From: an archaeon | GTDB lineage: Archaea; Thermoplasmatota; Thermoplasmata; WALJ01 | DNA length: 34,818 nt | NCBI GenBank assembly: GCA_024278375.1 | Contig: JAJRTH010000033.1 | Location: 1-34,818 of the forward strand | Direction of reading: 5' to 3' | In this document: piece by piece, positions 9,374-21,068 of the stretch | Position numbering within the stretch: the first letter of the stretch is position 1 | Layout of the letters: every line of letters starts with the position of its first letter | Translations under genes and position numbers: made by a program | Notes under the pieces: model-generated | Databases searched by the model: none | Seen by the model: the letters and a program-made list of their open reading frames with translations, nothing else | Told to the model about the DNA's origin: nothing

Positions 9374-11208
9374 TTACATATTCGACGGGTTGAAATCTCT
9401 TGCCGGACAGGGTCCGTCCAGACATTTTCTGCAGGATACACAGATATCCTGGCCTACATGAGCCTTGCCGTCGATTATTTTTATAGCGGCCTTGGGACAT
9501 CTTCCCACACATACCCCGCAGCCTATGCAGTTAGCGGACTGTTCGAGTATATTGATGACCGCCCCTTTCTCGTTTTCGTCGAAAATTTTTATGCTACTTT
9601 CCGATATCTCACATATTCCATTCACAGTGAGTTTGCCATTCTTCTCTTCCCATCTGCCTATTATCGTTAAAAATTCTCTCACTCTTTCCATGTTCAGGGG
9701 CTTCGATGGCTTCAGGACATCTTTACCTTCGAAGGAGATTCCACCCTTTCCTCTTGCGAAACCGGGAACGTCGAAACCCCTTGATTTCACCCATCCGGGC
9801 ACTCTTTTCCATCTCCACAAGCCGTATTCGACCCATTCTTTTCCAAGCCCTTTCTCTCTCGCATAGTTTTCCAGATATTTCTCCCATCTTCTGTAGCCCT
9901 CGAAGGCTCGTTTCAGAACCTCTGTATCGCCTATATCTGCAGAGGGGCAAGGATAGCAACCTACGCGATACATCCCTCGCTCATACCACGGGTTATAATT
10001 CGCATTTTCATGAAAAGATAAAGCCAGACCTCCAGCGCCGTCCAGTGCTGTATGGGTGATATTCCTTTCTGCCCGATAACCCAGGGATTTTCCCACCTCT
10101 TCCCCTTTCTTGCTCTGGCTTCCGATTCGTACTCCCTCTGCCCGATCACGGATATCAGGGGCCCGTCGTAGCCTCCCTTTATGAACCTTGTAATCGGCCC
10201 GAGCTTGCATGCCTTGCAGCACCAGCGGTAATCCTTGGCAGGAGGTCCGAAAACTTCAAGTCCTTTCCAGAAGGCATCGTCCGCCTCCACAACATCCAGA
10301 TTAAGCCCGTATTTTTCAGCGACATTCCTCGCGTTTTCCACGGTCTCCGACAGCTCGATACCTGTGTTCAGAAAGAGCACCTTCGGTTTTAATCCCGCAT
10401 CGAGTGTCAGAAGCAGAGCGGCAAGAGAATCTTTTCCTCCGCTGTAGGAGACTATCAGCGGTAGATTTTCCTCCTCAATAACCCTTTTTATGAATTCGGT
10501 CGCCTTTTTAACGTTCTTATCGAGAGAATCGCTATTGGCCTCCAGAACGTCTTTCCATTTCTGTCCAGAAGGAAGAATGTTCTCTGTCTCTCCGAGTCTG
10601 GACCTAACTTTTACCCCCACACCTCTCTCCGCAGCCCTCATCTCTCCGGTATCCATCATGGCCCTACCCACGGCAATGACCTTCCTGTCTGGAGAAAGTA
10701 CAACGACCTCGTCTCCGGCCTCGATGCCCTCGGCCATCTCATTTATCCCCACGGCAAGTGCATTGGCGCTCTTCAGTATCGGTTCGACAGCACCTTTGTC
10801 CACAACAATCCAGGATTTTTCCAGCCTCGGGAGTATGCGGAGCGCTCCGTCAATCCTCAGAGACACCCTGAAACCCGGTTTTTTCCCGAAAATCTCATAT
10901 TTGAGAGCCCCCACCACGATTCCATCCACTATAATCTCGTCCAGCCTGTCCTCCGCGGGAGCCCTGTTGAGAAGCACTATCTTGTCCTCGGGTACAAGGA
11001 GTTCTCCGCAGCCCTCTCCGAACTGTCTGTCCGCAAGCTCCCTTATCATCCTCTTGTCGAAGTCGAAGGCAGGCCTGGCATCCCCCGGAGGGGTCATGTT
11101 CACGGCAAATCCTTCGGAACCGCATAAGGAGCAGTGCTTCCCTATGAGAGGAACATTGCACTCTTTACACCAGCGAATCTTCATCCTTCCGAGCTTTACG
11201 AGAGACAC
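9374..11208 (-). pseudogene. PAPS-reductase-family protein with N-terminal zinc ribbon/PUA and C-terminal 2x[4Fe-4S] ferredoxin domain, split by an apparent frameshift
   Basis: ORFs 9961-11208 (RWCKECNVPLIGKHCSLCG..., IVSYSGGKDSLAALLL, HWTALEVWLYLF) and 9374-10222 (FHENANYNPWYERGMYRVGCYPCPSADI..., NCIGCGVCVGRCPKAAI, ICVSCRKCLDGPCPA) are consecutive parts of one protein in frames differing by -1; junction at about 10012-10017. Confidence 0.8.
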
Positions 11209-11253
11209 GGAAATCGGAGAATGGAATGGTATATAGAGGTGCCGATTTCCGTG
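11206..11253. promoter_or_regulatory. Divergent promoter region with perfect 12-bp inverted repeat
   Basis: CACGGAAATCGG (11206-11217) and CCGATTTCCGTG (11242-11253), 24-nt spacer containing TATA-like TATATAG. Confidence 0.65.
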
Positions 11254-11312
11254 AGAAAACTTAATAAATCCCCCATAGATGTGGCTTCAATGCGTAAAAA
11301 CGGAGATGAGAA

Positions 11313-12524
11313 ATGGAGCTAGGCGTGCTTTCCTCTCTGATAGTGCTGATTCTGGCCAGTCGTCTCCTTGGTTTTATGTTCAGAAAATACGAGTATCAGG
11401 CAATGATAGGAGAGGTTCTCGGAGGGTTCATCCTCGGCTCGATGATTCTTGGACTTATTCAGCCAACGACGGAGCTGGGGCTTTTCGCGGATTTCGGCAT
11501 AATAATGATAATGATGGTTGCAGGGATGCAGACAAACTTTGACTCCTTCACAAAGAACATTAAGAGTAGCAGCATCGTGGGTTTTCTGGGTGTGATAATC
11601 ACCTTTATTGTTGTTTATTTTCCACTTGTGGCCCTCGGCTTCGATTGGACCGCCATTCTGTTCCTTGCCGCCATAATGAGCAACAGTGCCATAGAGGTTT
11701 GTGCCGGTGTATTCGTGAAGTCCGAACACCCCAGACTCAGGGCCGTGGTTCTCGGAGCAAGCTTTGTGGACGACATAATAGCGGTGTTCATAATAGGTAT
11801 AGTGGCCTCAACGGTCTTCGGGAATGCTCCTCTCGACGCGGGTTTCATAGCTACGCTAAGCATGAAGATAGCTGTCTTCATGATAATCTCCCTTTTTGTT
11901 GTCACCAGAATAGTAGAAGTTCTTTTCGATAAAATACGGCATAAAGAAGGTTCCGAAAAGCTCCTGCTGACATCCACATTTCTTCTGGCATTCGCATTCG
12001 CAATCGCTGCCAGGGCTGTCGGGCTCCATGAAGTCATAGGTGCATATATAGCTGGTCTCATAGTGGGTAAATGGGGTACGAAGGTCGGACCCATGTTGAA
12101 GAGAAGAATAGCCTGGAACAATATGAACGACGATTTGGATGCCATGTTGAAAGCCGTGTTCTCTCCTATCTTCTTCGGGTACATGGGCCTTCTGCTCTCG
12201 CAAGAAAGGCTTCCTTCCACCGAATATCTGCTGATTCTTTCCATTACTGGGCTACTTCTGGGTCTTGGGTTCATAGGAAAATATCTGGGCTGCGGAGGAG
12301 GAGCGCTTCTGTGCGGTTTCCGGGGCAAAGCCTCTTTCATGTTAGGAACCGCCATGCTTGGAAGAGGAGCTCTGGAAATGATACTTGCGAAATATGCTAT
12401 GGATGCGGGCATAATAGGGCCAGAGATATTCTCTGCCCTCATACTCTTCATTCTGGTCACCATAATAGCCGCCCCTCTTCTCTACGGATACACGGAAAAG
12501 ATATGGGGAGATGAGATTGAGTGA
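11313..12524 (+). CDS. Cation:proton antiporter (KefB/CPA2 family)
   Basis: About 11-12 hydrophobic segments; GEVLGGFILGSMILG, ASFVDDIIAVFIIGI, EVIGAYIAGLIVG, RGALEMILA. Confidence 0.85.
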   Translation: MELGVLSSLIVLILASRLLGFMFRKYEYQAMIGEVLGGFILGSMILGLIQPTTELGLFADFGIIMIMMVAGMQTNFDSFTKNIKSSSIVGFLGVIITFIVVYFPLVALGFDWTAILFLAAIMSNSAIEVCAGVFVKSEHPRLRAVVLGASFVDDIIAVFIIGIVASTVFGNAPLDAGFIATLSMKIAVFMIISLFVVTRIVEVLFDKIRHKEGSEKLLLTSTFLLAFAFAIAARAVGLHEVIGAYIAGLIVGKWGTKVGPMLKRRIAWNNMNDDLDAMLKAVFSPIFFGYMGLLLSQERLPSTEYLLILSITGLLLGLGFIGKYLGCGGGALLCGFRGKASFMLGTAMLGRGALEMILAKYAMDAGIIGPEIFSALILFILVTIIAAPLLYGYTEKIWGDEIE

Positions 12525-13815
12525 GTATGAGGATGCGCTGAGCTACCTCTATTCCCTCGAAAGGTTTGGTGTCAAGCTCGGTCTGGATACCATGGAAGAT
12601 GTCATGAAGATCGTTGGAAATCCGCATCACGGTGCGAAGGGAGTGCACATCGCCGGGACCAACGGAAAGGGCTCTGTTGCCGCCATGATATCCAGCATCC
12701 TGAGAAAATCGGGATACAGGACGGGCACATACACCTCACCGCATCTGCTGAGGTTCGAGGAAAGGATTGCTGTCGACGGAAAGCCCATGAATTCCCATAA
12801 GCTCATGGAATATATCGGGAGGTATAGAGAAATCGTGAAAGATCTGAACGAAACGGGTGTATATCCTACATTTTTTGAGATTACCACGGCAATTGCCTTC
12901 GAACACTTCAGAGATAATTCCGATGTCTGGGTTATAGAGACAGGCATGGGCGGCAGGTTGGATGCCACCAACATAGTGAAGTTCAGGACAGGGGTAATAA
13001 CCACAATAGGCAGGGACCACACGAAACATCTGGGAAACAGTCTTCCGAAAATTGCCGGTGAAAAGGCAGGGATAATAAAGGAAGAAATGAACATCGTCAC
13101 CGGAGAACGGAGAGATACCCTTAGTGTCATCGAAAAAAGGGCAAAAGATGTCGGGGCCGAGGTTTTCACCCTTGGGAGGGATATCGAGGTAAAGGTCCTT
13201 TCCAGTACCATCGAGGGTGTCGAGGCGAGGATAAGGGGAATCTATGATGAGTACGACATACTAGTGCCTCTGGCGGGCAGACATCAGGCAGATAACGCCG
13301 CTCTTGCCATTGCTGCCGCGGAACTCATGAGACATGATGGGATATTCGCGGAGAAAAGTGCCATTATCTCCGGAATAAGGGGAACGGAATGGAGGGGAAG
13401 ATTCGAGATTGTTTCGAAAGATCCCTTGGCAATCATGGATGCGGCTCATAACCCTCACGGTGCTGAGGCACTCAAAGAAACTCTCGTTGACACGGGACTC
13501 TGGGGAAAATACACACTGCTAATAGGGATGCTGGATGACAAGGATGCAGAGGCTTTTGCAGCCACTCTGGTAAAGGGAGCAAAAAAAACCGTTGTTACGG
13601 AGCCCAGATACAGACCCAGGGCCATGAAAATGGAAGAATTGATTACAATCACCTCGAAATACGGTGATTCCGAGGGCATCAAGGATGTGGGTGAGGCCGT
13701 GGATACCGCACTTGGATATGGCAATCCCGTTCTAATAACGGGCTCCATATACCTCCTAGGAGATATTCTCTCGGAGTATGATTTTGATAAAATGAGAATT
13801 AAAAATATCAATTAA
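12511..13815 (+). CDS. folC: Folylpolyglutamate synthase/dihydrofolate synthase family (Mur ligase fold)
   Basis: HIAGTNGKGSVAAMISSILRKSGYRTGTYTSPHLLRFEERI, ETGMGGRLDATNIV, DAAHNPHGAEAL. Confidence 0.88.
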   Translation: MRLSEYEDALSYLYSLERFGVKLGLDTMEDVMKIVGNPHHGAKGVHIAGTNGKGSVAAMISSILRKSGYRTGTYTSPHLLRFEERIAVDGKPMNSHKLMEYIGRYREIVKDLNETGVYPTFFEITTAIAFEHFRDNSDVWVIETGMGGRLDATNIVKFRTGVITTIGRDHTKHLGNSLPKIAGEKAGIIKEEMNIVTGERRDTLSVIEKRAKDVGAEVFTLGRDIEVKVLSSTIEGVEARIRGIYDEYDILVPLAGRHQADNAALAIAAAELMRHDGIFAEKSAIISGIRGTEWRGRFEIVSKDPLAIMDAAHNPHGAEALKETLVDTGLWGKYTLLIGMLDDKDAEAFAATLVKGAKKTVVTEPRYRPRAMKMEELITITSKYGDSEGIKDVGEAVDTALGYGNPVLITGSIYLLGDILSEYDFDKMRIKNIN

Positions 13816-13962
13816 CCGATTTTGTTTATTTAAAAATAGAAAAACGAATTTGTATTTATTTTTAAATGGTTTACTGTAAAGAGAGACTTTCTGAAGATGA
13901 AAGAGTGTTAATAAAAAATTGTGGAAATTAGAAGAGTAAGGTTCAAAAAGCCTGGGAAAGGA

Positions 13963-14511
13963 TTATATCGCAGGCAGCCCGTGCTCCTTATACGTCCTGC
14001 TCCTTTCCTCGATGTCCATCGTGAGGTAGATCGCAGTCGTGTTTATCGATGAGTGCCCCAGGTTGATCTGCAATGTCCGCAGATCGATTCCAGAGCGCAG
14101 AGCCATGACCGCATGTGTGTGCCTAAGAACATGAGGATGCCTCTTATCCTCATCGATTCTCGCCATCCTGGCGTATTTGTAAACTATCCTCTCGACCTGC
14201 CGAGTTGACAGTGGACCGCCTTTTCTTGAACGGAATAGCGGCTCTCTCTTTCCATGCCCTTTCATGAGCTGTCTCAGAAGGGTGAGTGTCAGCCTGTCCG
14301 GAATCGGCACTATCCTACCCTCCTTGTGTCTCTTCGCCCTCTGTATCGTTATCGTCTCCTCTTCTAAATCCACATCACCGACCCTGAGGGCGCAGAGCTC
14401 CCCGACCCTCATCCCTGTCACGTACAGAACCCTGAGGATAAGGTGATCTCTCAGGTTGTCAGGGGCTTCGAGGAGCGCTCTCAACTCGTTTTCTTTGAGA
14501 TATTTTCTCAT
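13963..14511 (-). CDS. Tyrosine recombinase/integrase, catalytic domain only
   Basis: Catalytic residues in LYVTGMRVGELCALRVGDVD, HPHVLRHTHAVMALRSG, LGHSSINTTAIYL; only 182 aa, lacking the usual N-terminal core-binding domain. Confidence 0.85.
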   Translation of the reverse strand: MRKYLKENELRALLEAPDNLRDHLILRVLYVTGMRVGELCALRVGDVDLEEETITIQRAKRHKEGRIVPIPDRLTLTLLRQLMKGHGKREPLFRSRKGGPLSTRQVERIVYKYARMARIDEDKRHPHVLRHTHAVMALRSGIDLRTLQINLGHSSINTTAIYLTMDIEERSRTYKEHGLPAI

Positions 14512-14547
14512 TTGGATTCCCTCTGTCAGACTAATGTCCGACCTTAA

Positions 14548-14604
14548 TCAGACAATAGAAAGATACTATTTAAAGTTTTCTATTACTTTGTCTGACAATT
14601 GTCA
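14548..14604. promoter_or_regulatory. Promoter/operator region upstream of the recombinase gene with imperfect inverted repeats flanking a TATA box
   Basis: TCAGACAATAGAAA (14548-14561) vs TTTTCTATTACTTTGTCTGA (14576-14595) around minus-strand TTTAAATAG; adjacent 12-bp palindrome TGACAATTGTCA (14593-14604). Confidence 0.5.
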
Positions 14605-15010
14605 TCAAATTTTATCGATGATAGAGAATGTACCTGTAAAAAACCCGTGATTAATGTCGCCTTTTTGAGAATTGCGACATTTTTCGGTGTCAGTATTTAA
14701 AACATGCGTCGGAAAATTCGGGATTTTGCGACATCCGAAGAGAGGGTGTACGGCAAGATAAAATCTATATGATCCCAATAAAAATCGATTCCAGAAATTC
14801 TCACAGAATGATGATTTTAACCGTAAGGGGATACACTCCGGAAACAAAAAATGGTGATTCGTTGGAATTTCGCATAATTTGGTCTCCTCTAAATATGTGT
14901 TTTTCAAGAAATAGCGATAATAAATAATAAAGTAACGAGATTATGATATTTAATTATCATATTTTGTTAACAACAGAAATTCCTTTTACCCTAATTGGTA
15001 TGGAGGGGAC

Positions 15011-15496
15011 ATGAGCGATTATGAGAAGTACTATCTCTCGGTGGCGGACCTCATCGGAAGAGAGGAGTTCGAGAGTAGAGTGAAGGAAAAGATTAAGCGG
15101 TATGATGGGCTGATCGAAAGAGAGAGTGCCGCAAGGCTTGTTGCCGCCGAACTCGGAAGGAATGAATTGAAGATACACGACATATCCTCGCTCAGGGATG
15201 GAAAGACCTCTCTAATAGAGGGGTACGTCGATGGTATTGGCTCTACTAAGGAGTTCACCACAAAGAACGGAAGGTCCGGCAGGGTCCTCCATATTAGTAT
15301 ATCGGACGAATCCGGCGCTTGTAGGCTTGTACTCTGGAACCGGGACACGGGGCTCGGTGAAAAACTCAGAGAAGGGATGAAAATAAGGATAATAAACGGA
15401 AAAGTTAAGAACGGAGCATATGGGACCGAGATATCTCTGGGAAAGTGGAGTTCGGTGTGGGTGGAGGTCGAGGGCGAGATGTTGCAGATAAGATGA
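15011..15496 (+). CDS. OB-fold nucleic-acid-binding protein, RPA-like single-stranded DNA-binding
   Basis: ISSLRDGKTSLIEGYVDGIGSTKEFTTKNGRSGRVLHISISDESGACRLVLWNRDTGLGEKLREGMKIRIINGKVKNG, typical archaeal RPA OB-fold; SD GGAGGGG. Confidence 0.85.
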   Translation: MSDYEKYYLSVADLIGREEFESRVKEKIKRYDGLIERESAARLVAAELGRNELKIHDISSLRDGKTSLIEGYVDGIGSTKEFTTKNGRSGRVLHISISDESGACRLVLWNRDTGLGEKLREGMKIRIINGKVKNGAYGTEISLGKWSSVWVEVEGEMLQIR

Positions 15497-15639
15497 TATT
15501 TTTAAATAAAATCTCAGAATTAGTGAGATAAAACAACATAATCTATTAACGGATTTATTTTTACTCCAATTTATTTAATATCTGTCAAGCTTTCCGAAAA
15601 TTTTATATCCTCTTATGTCTTCACTCTTACGGTGATAAA

Positions 15640-15873
15640 ATGGCGGTCGGATTTGTACTGATAAGCACAAGCCCTTCAAAAGAGCATGAGGTCTATGAAA
15701 AACTGAGGAAAGTAAAGGAGATCGTGGAGCTGCACCCCCTATTCGGTGAGTTCGATATGCTTGCGAAGATAGAGGCAAAGGATTTCAATGAGCTCGGAAG
15801 AATAGTGGTCGACAAGATACGATCGGTGCCGGGAGTCGAAGATACCAAGACACTTACCGGAATAAAGTTCTAA
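15640..15873 (+). CDS. Stand-alone Lrp/AsnC ligand-binding (RAM) domain protein
   Basis: 77 aa, AVGFVLISTSPSKEHEVYEKLRKVKEIVELHPLFGEFDMLAKIEAKDFNELGRIVVDKIRSVPGVEDTKTL; no HTH. Confidence 0.85.
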   Translation: MAVGFVLISTSPSKEHEVYEKLRKVKEIVELHPLFGEFDMLAKIEAKDFNELGRIVVDKIRSVPGVEDTKTLTGIKF

Positions 15874-15874
15874 G

Positions 15875-16189
15875 GTGAGGAGTTTGGGAGATCTTATTTC
15901 CGGTTTCATAATAGTCCTTCTTCTGGCATTCGCACTTCTGATATTTCTGGCAGGGCTCTTCACCACATATTTCGGTGCTGGAAAAAGCAGAAAGATAGGG
16001 ATTGCCCTATCCGTTATAGGAGTTCTGGTGGGCGTTCTGACATATTTCGGATTCTACGGTCCGTTGAAGCCAGAGTGCGGCGGAACATTCCTGAACTTCA
16101 TAATAGCGCCGCTTATCTACATAATCGCTGCAATTGTCGGTGCCGGTATTGCTCTGCTCGCCTTCATAGGCGCGATAATGAAAGCATAA
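15875..16189 (+). CDS. Small hypothetical membrane protein
   Basis: 104 aa with multiple hydrophobic helices, tightly packed between the RAM gene and thiI-like gene; GTG start. Confidence 0.6.
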   Translation: MRSLGDLISGFIIVLLLAFALLIFLAGLFTTYFGAGKSRKIGIALSVIGVLVGVLTYFGFYGPLKPECGGTFLNFIIAPLIYIIAAIVGAGIALLAFIGAIMKA

Positions 16190-16190
16190 C

Positions 16191-17006
16191 ATGTCCGTGA
16201 TTGTGGTAAGATACGGGGAAATTTCCCTCAAATCCCATTCCGTAAGACGGAGGTTTACGGAGAAGCTCATGGAGAACATTCAAAATGCTCTTCTAAAGGC
16301 GGAAATCGAGGGTTATCTTGAAGAAGAGAGAGGAAGGATATTTGTTTTCACCGATAACAGAAAGGCTGTTAATATCATAAAAAATGTCTTTGGCGTTGTC
16401 TCCGTCAGCTGGGCGAAATCTACGGATTCGGATATGGACAGGATAGCGGAACTCGCTATTTCCATTTTCAGATGCAGGAAAGGGAGCTTTGCCGTCAGGG
16501 CGACCAGGACAGGCAATCAACCGTATACCAGTCAGGAACTGGCAGCATTTGTCGGCGAAAAGATACTGGAGAACTGTGGTGATTTGAATGTAAACCTCAG
16601 AAAACCGGATTTCGAGCTGTTCATCGAGGTAAGAAACTCGAGGGCCTTTGTATTTACGGAAAAAGTGAAGGGTGTGGGCGGTATGCCGCTTGGAACGCAG
16701 GGAACCATAGCATCCTACATGAGAGACGGGTCGGACCTTATATCGGCGTGGATGCTCATGAAAAGAGGGTGCAATGTTCTGTTTCCTGAAAAATCCGAAA
16801 AAGACCTGAAATCCTGTGCGGAGCGGTGGGGGGCTGTTCCAACATCCGGCTCTATGAAAGATATTTTGAAAAAAGAGAGTGTTCTTGCACTTTGTACGGG
16901 AAGAATCGAGGAGTGTCTTAAAAAGAGCGAAGTTCCTGTTTTATGCCCAACGGCAGGTCTCTCGGACGAAGAAATGGGAAAAATGCTGGAGCTCATTTTT
17001 TCCTGA
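16191..17006 (+). CDS. ThiI-like THUMP-domain protein with degenerate/shortened PP-loop domain
   Basis: [53 protein letters not shown] as in ThiI, but the SGGxDS position reads [18 protein letters not shown] and the protein ends at 271 aa. Confidence 0.8.
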   Translation: MSVIVVRYGEISLKSHSVRRRFTEKLMENIQNALLKAEIEGYLEEERGRIFVFTDNRKAVNIIKNVFGVVSVSWAKSTDSDMDRIAELAISIFRCRKGSFAVRATRTGNQPYTSQELAAFVGEKILENCGDLNVNLRKPDFELFIEVRNSRAFVFTEKVKGVGGMPLGTQGTIASYMRDGSDLISAWMLMKRGCNVLFPEKSEKDLKSCAERWGAVPTSGSMKDILKKESVLALCTGRIEECLKKSEVPVLCPTAGLSDEEMGKMLELIFS

Positions 17007-18104
17007 AGAATGACCTTCTCTCCTGTTTTATGCCCTCGAATTCACGGAGTATCTCTTTCTGCCTCTGGGTAAGGTGCTTCGGGACCTCTATATCTATCTT
17101 AACGTACAAATCCCCCCTTTTTCCGGTCCTTATGTCCGGCAACCCCTTTCCTCTGATTCTGAACATGCTTCCCGGTTGAGTTCCCGGAGGTATTTTCAGA
17201 GTGACCTTTCCATCCAGCGTCGAAATCCCCGCCTCACCTCCGAGAGCCGCTTTTGGGAAAGATATCTTCTCTTCATGGACGAGGTCAAGGCCGTCAACCT
17301 CGAAATCGGGATGTTTTTTCAGATGTATGACCACATACAGGTCACCGGAGGGTGCTCCGCTTTCTCCTGCTTCTCCCATGCCGGGCAATCTGAGCTTCAG
17401 TCCGTCATAGGCTCCTTTCGGAATGTCCACGGTGATTCTCTCTTTGACTCTTGTTCTGCCCGTTCCGTGGCATGCCTGGCATGGCTTTTCTATAACTCTG
17501 CCTGTTCCGTGACATCTCGGACAGACGGCTGTCGTTACAAATCTCATGAACCCGTTGGAGCGCACATTCTGCACATGACCGGCGCCATGACAGTTCGGAC
17601 ATGTTCTGGTACTTCCGTCCGCAGAGCCCGTTCCGTCGCATTCCTCACATTTTTTATATCTCGGAATTATTATCTCTTTTTCAGCGCCGAACATCGCATC
17701 TTCCAGGTCGATTTCCATATCATATCTTAGATCATTTCCTCTGTTTCTGTATTCTCTTTTTCCACCTGCTCCACCTCCGAAGAACATATCGAAGATATCA
17801 TTGAAAGCGAAACCGAATGAGCGGAATATATCATCGAAGTCCACGCCTCTGAATATGTCTTCCTGAGAGAACCTGCCGTCTATTCCCGCATGTCCGTACC
17901 GGTCGTAGAGCCTGCGCTTCTCATCATCGGATAGGACAGCATAAGCTTCCGATATCTCCTTGAATCTCTCCTCCGCCTCTTCCCTATTATCTGGGTTCAT
18001 GTCGGGATGCCATTTTTTGGCGAGCTTCCTGTATGCTCTCTTTATCTCTTCCTTGGTGGCATCCCTGCTCAGGCCGAGAATCTCGTAGTAATCCCTTTTT
18101 TCCA

Positions 18105-18105
<1 letters not shown>
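16993..18105 (-). CDS. dnaJ: Chaperone DnaJ
   Basis: J domain with HPD ([11 protein letters not shown]), G/F region, four CxxCxGxG-type zinc motifs, C-terminal substrate-binding domain. Confidence 0.97.
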
Positions 18106-20457
<2,352 letters not shown>

Positions 20458-20466
20458 GGTATCACC

Positions 20467-21012
20467 TTACTCTATCTTTATCTTCTTTCCTTCCGGCTCG
20501 CTTTTTTCCAATTTTCTAAGGGTTATATCCAGCACACCGTTGTTATATGTTGCCCTGATGTCTGTTTCGTCTATCTCTGAACTCAACGGTATCTCTTTGT
20601 AATATTTTCTGGATGCAGTATCAACCTTTATCGTGACCTTATCTCTGCTGACCGTCAGGTCTATGTCCTCCTTGCTGACGCCCGGAAGTTCGGCTGTTAT
20701 TGTTATGTTCTCATCGGATTCCATAATATCAGTAAGTGGTTCCCTAGCAAAACCTTCGGAGCTCTCCTTTGCTTCTCCGAGTTTTCTAGGCATTGTGTTG
20801 CCAAACTGCTGTATTATGGGCTTTCCATCGGGACCGACCTTCATACTGAAACCATATACTATCGGCTCTCTACTGCGTAAATCCCCTTCCATTGCCCTCT
20901 GCATCATCATATCCATCATCTTTCTCATTCTCTCGAACTCTTCTTCGATGTCCCAGTCGAGGATATCGTCAAAGGGGGAGTCGAACGGCCAGTTTCTCTT
21001 TCTTCTTTTCAT
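20467..21012 (-). CDS. Hsp20/alpha-crystallin small heat shock protein
   Basis: EPLTDIMESDENITITAELPGVSKEDIDLTVSRDKVTIKV...YYKEIPLSSEIDETDIRATYNNGVLDITLRK; SD GGAGG precedes ATG at 21012 (ORF track starts at 21039). Confidence 0.92.
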   Translation of the reverse strand: MKRRKRNWPFDSPFDDILDWDIEEEFERMRKMMDMMMQRAMEGDLRSREPIVYGFSMKVGPDGKPIIQQFGNTMPRKLGEAKESSEGFAREPLTDIMESDENITITAELPGVSKEDIDLTVSRDKVTIKVDTASRKYYKEIPLSSEIDETDIRATYNNGVLDITLRKLEKSEPEGKKIKIE

Positions 21013-21051
21013 TTTATTGCCTCCTGTTCTGTATTTCACCTATGTTTGTTC

Positions 21052-21064
21052 TTCTATATAAATT
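21052..21064 (-). promoter_or_regulatory. TATA box of hsp20-grpE-dnaK-dnaJ operon
   Basis: Minus-strand AAATTTATATAGAAG immediately upstream of hsp20. Confidence 0.55.
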
Positions 21065-21068
21065 TTTC

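Noticed and set aside
9374-10222. Independent ferredoxin-domain gene starting at 10222
   Set aside because: Its N-terminal ~60 codons overlap the other frame of the PAPS reductase coding region, and the continuity of family motifs indicates a frameshifted C-terminus rather than a separate gene.
11615-12463. 282-aa minus-strand ORF antisense to the antiporter
   Set aside because: Shadow ORF with no domain; the plus strand encodes a clear multi-TM antiporter.
14605-14907. 100-aa minus-strand ORF upstream of the recombinase
   Set aside because: No recognisable domain, AT-rich repeat-containing region, no convincing start signal; treated as non-coding.
15510-15528. ATCTCA-gaattag-TGAGAT hairpin downstream of the OB-fold gene
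   Set aside because: Short AT-rich stem just after the stop codon; could be a terminator or operator but too weak to call.
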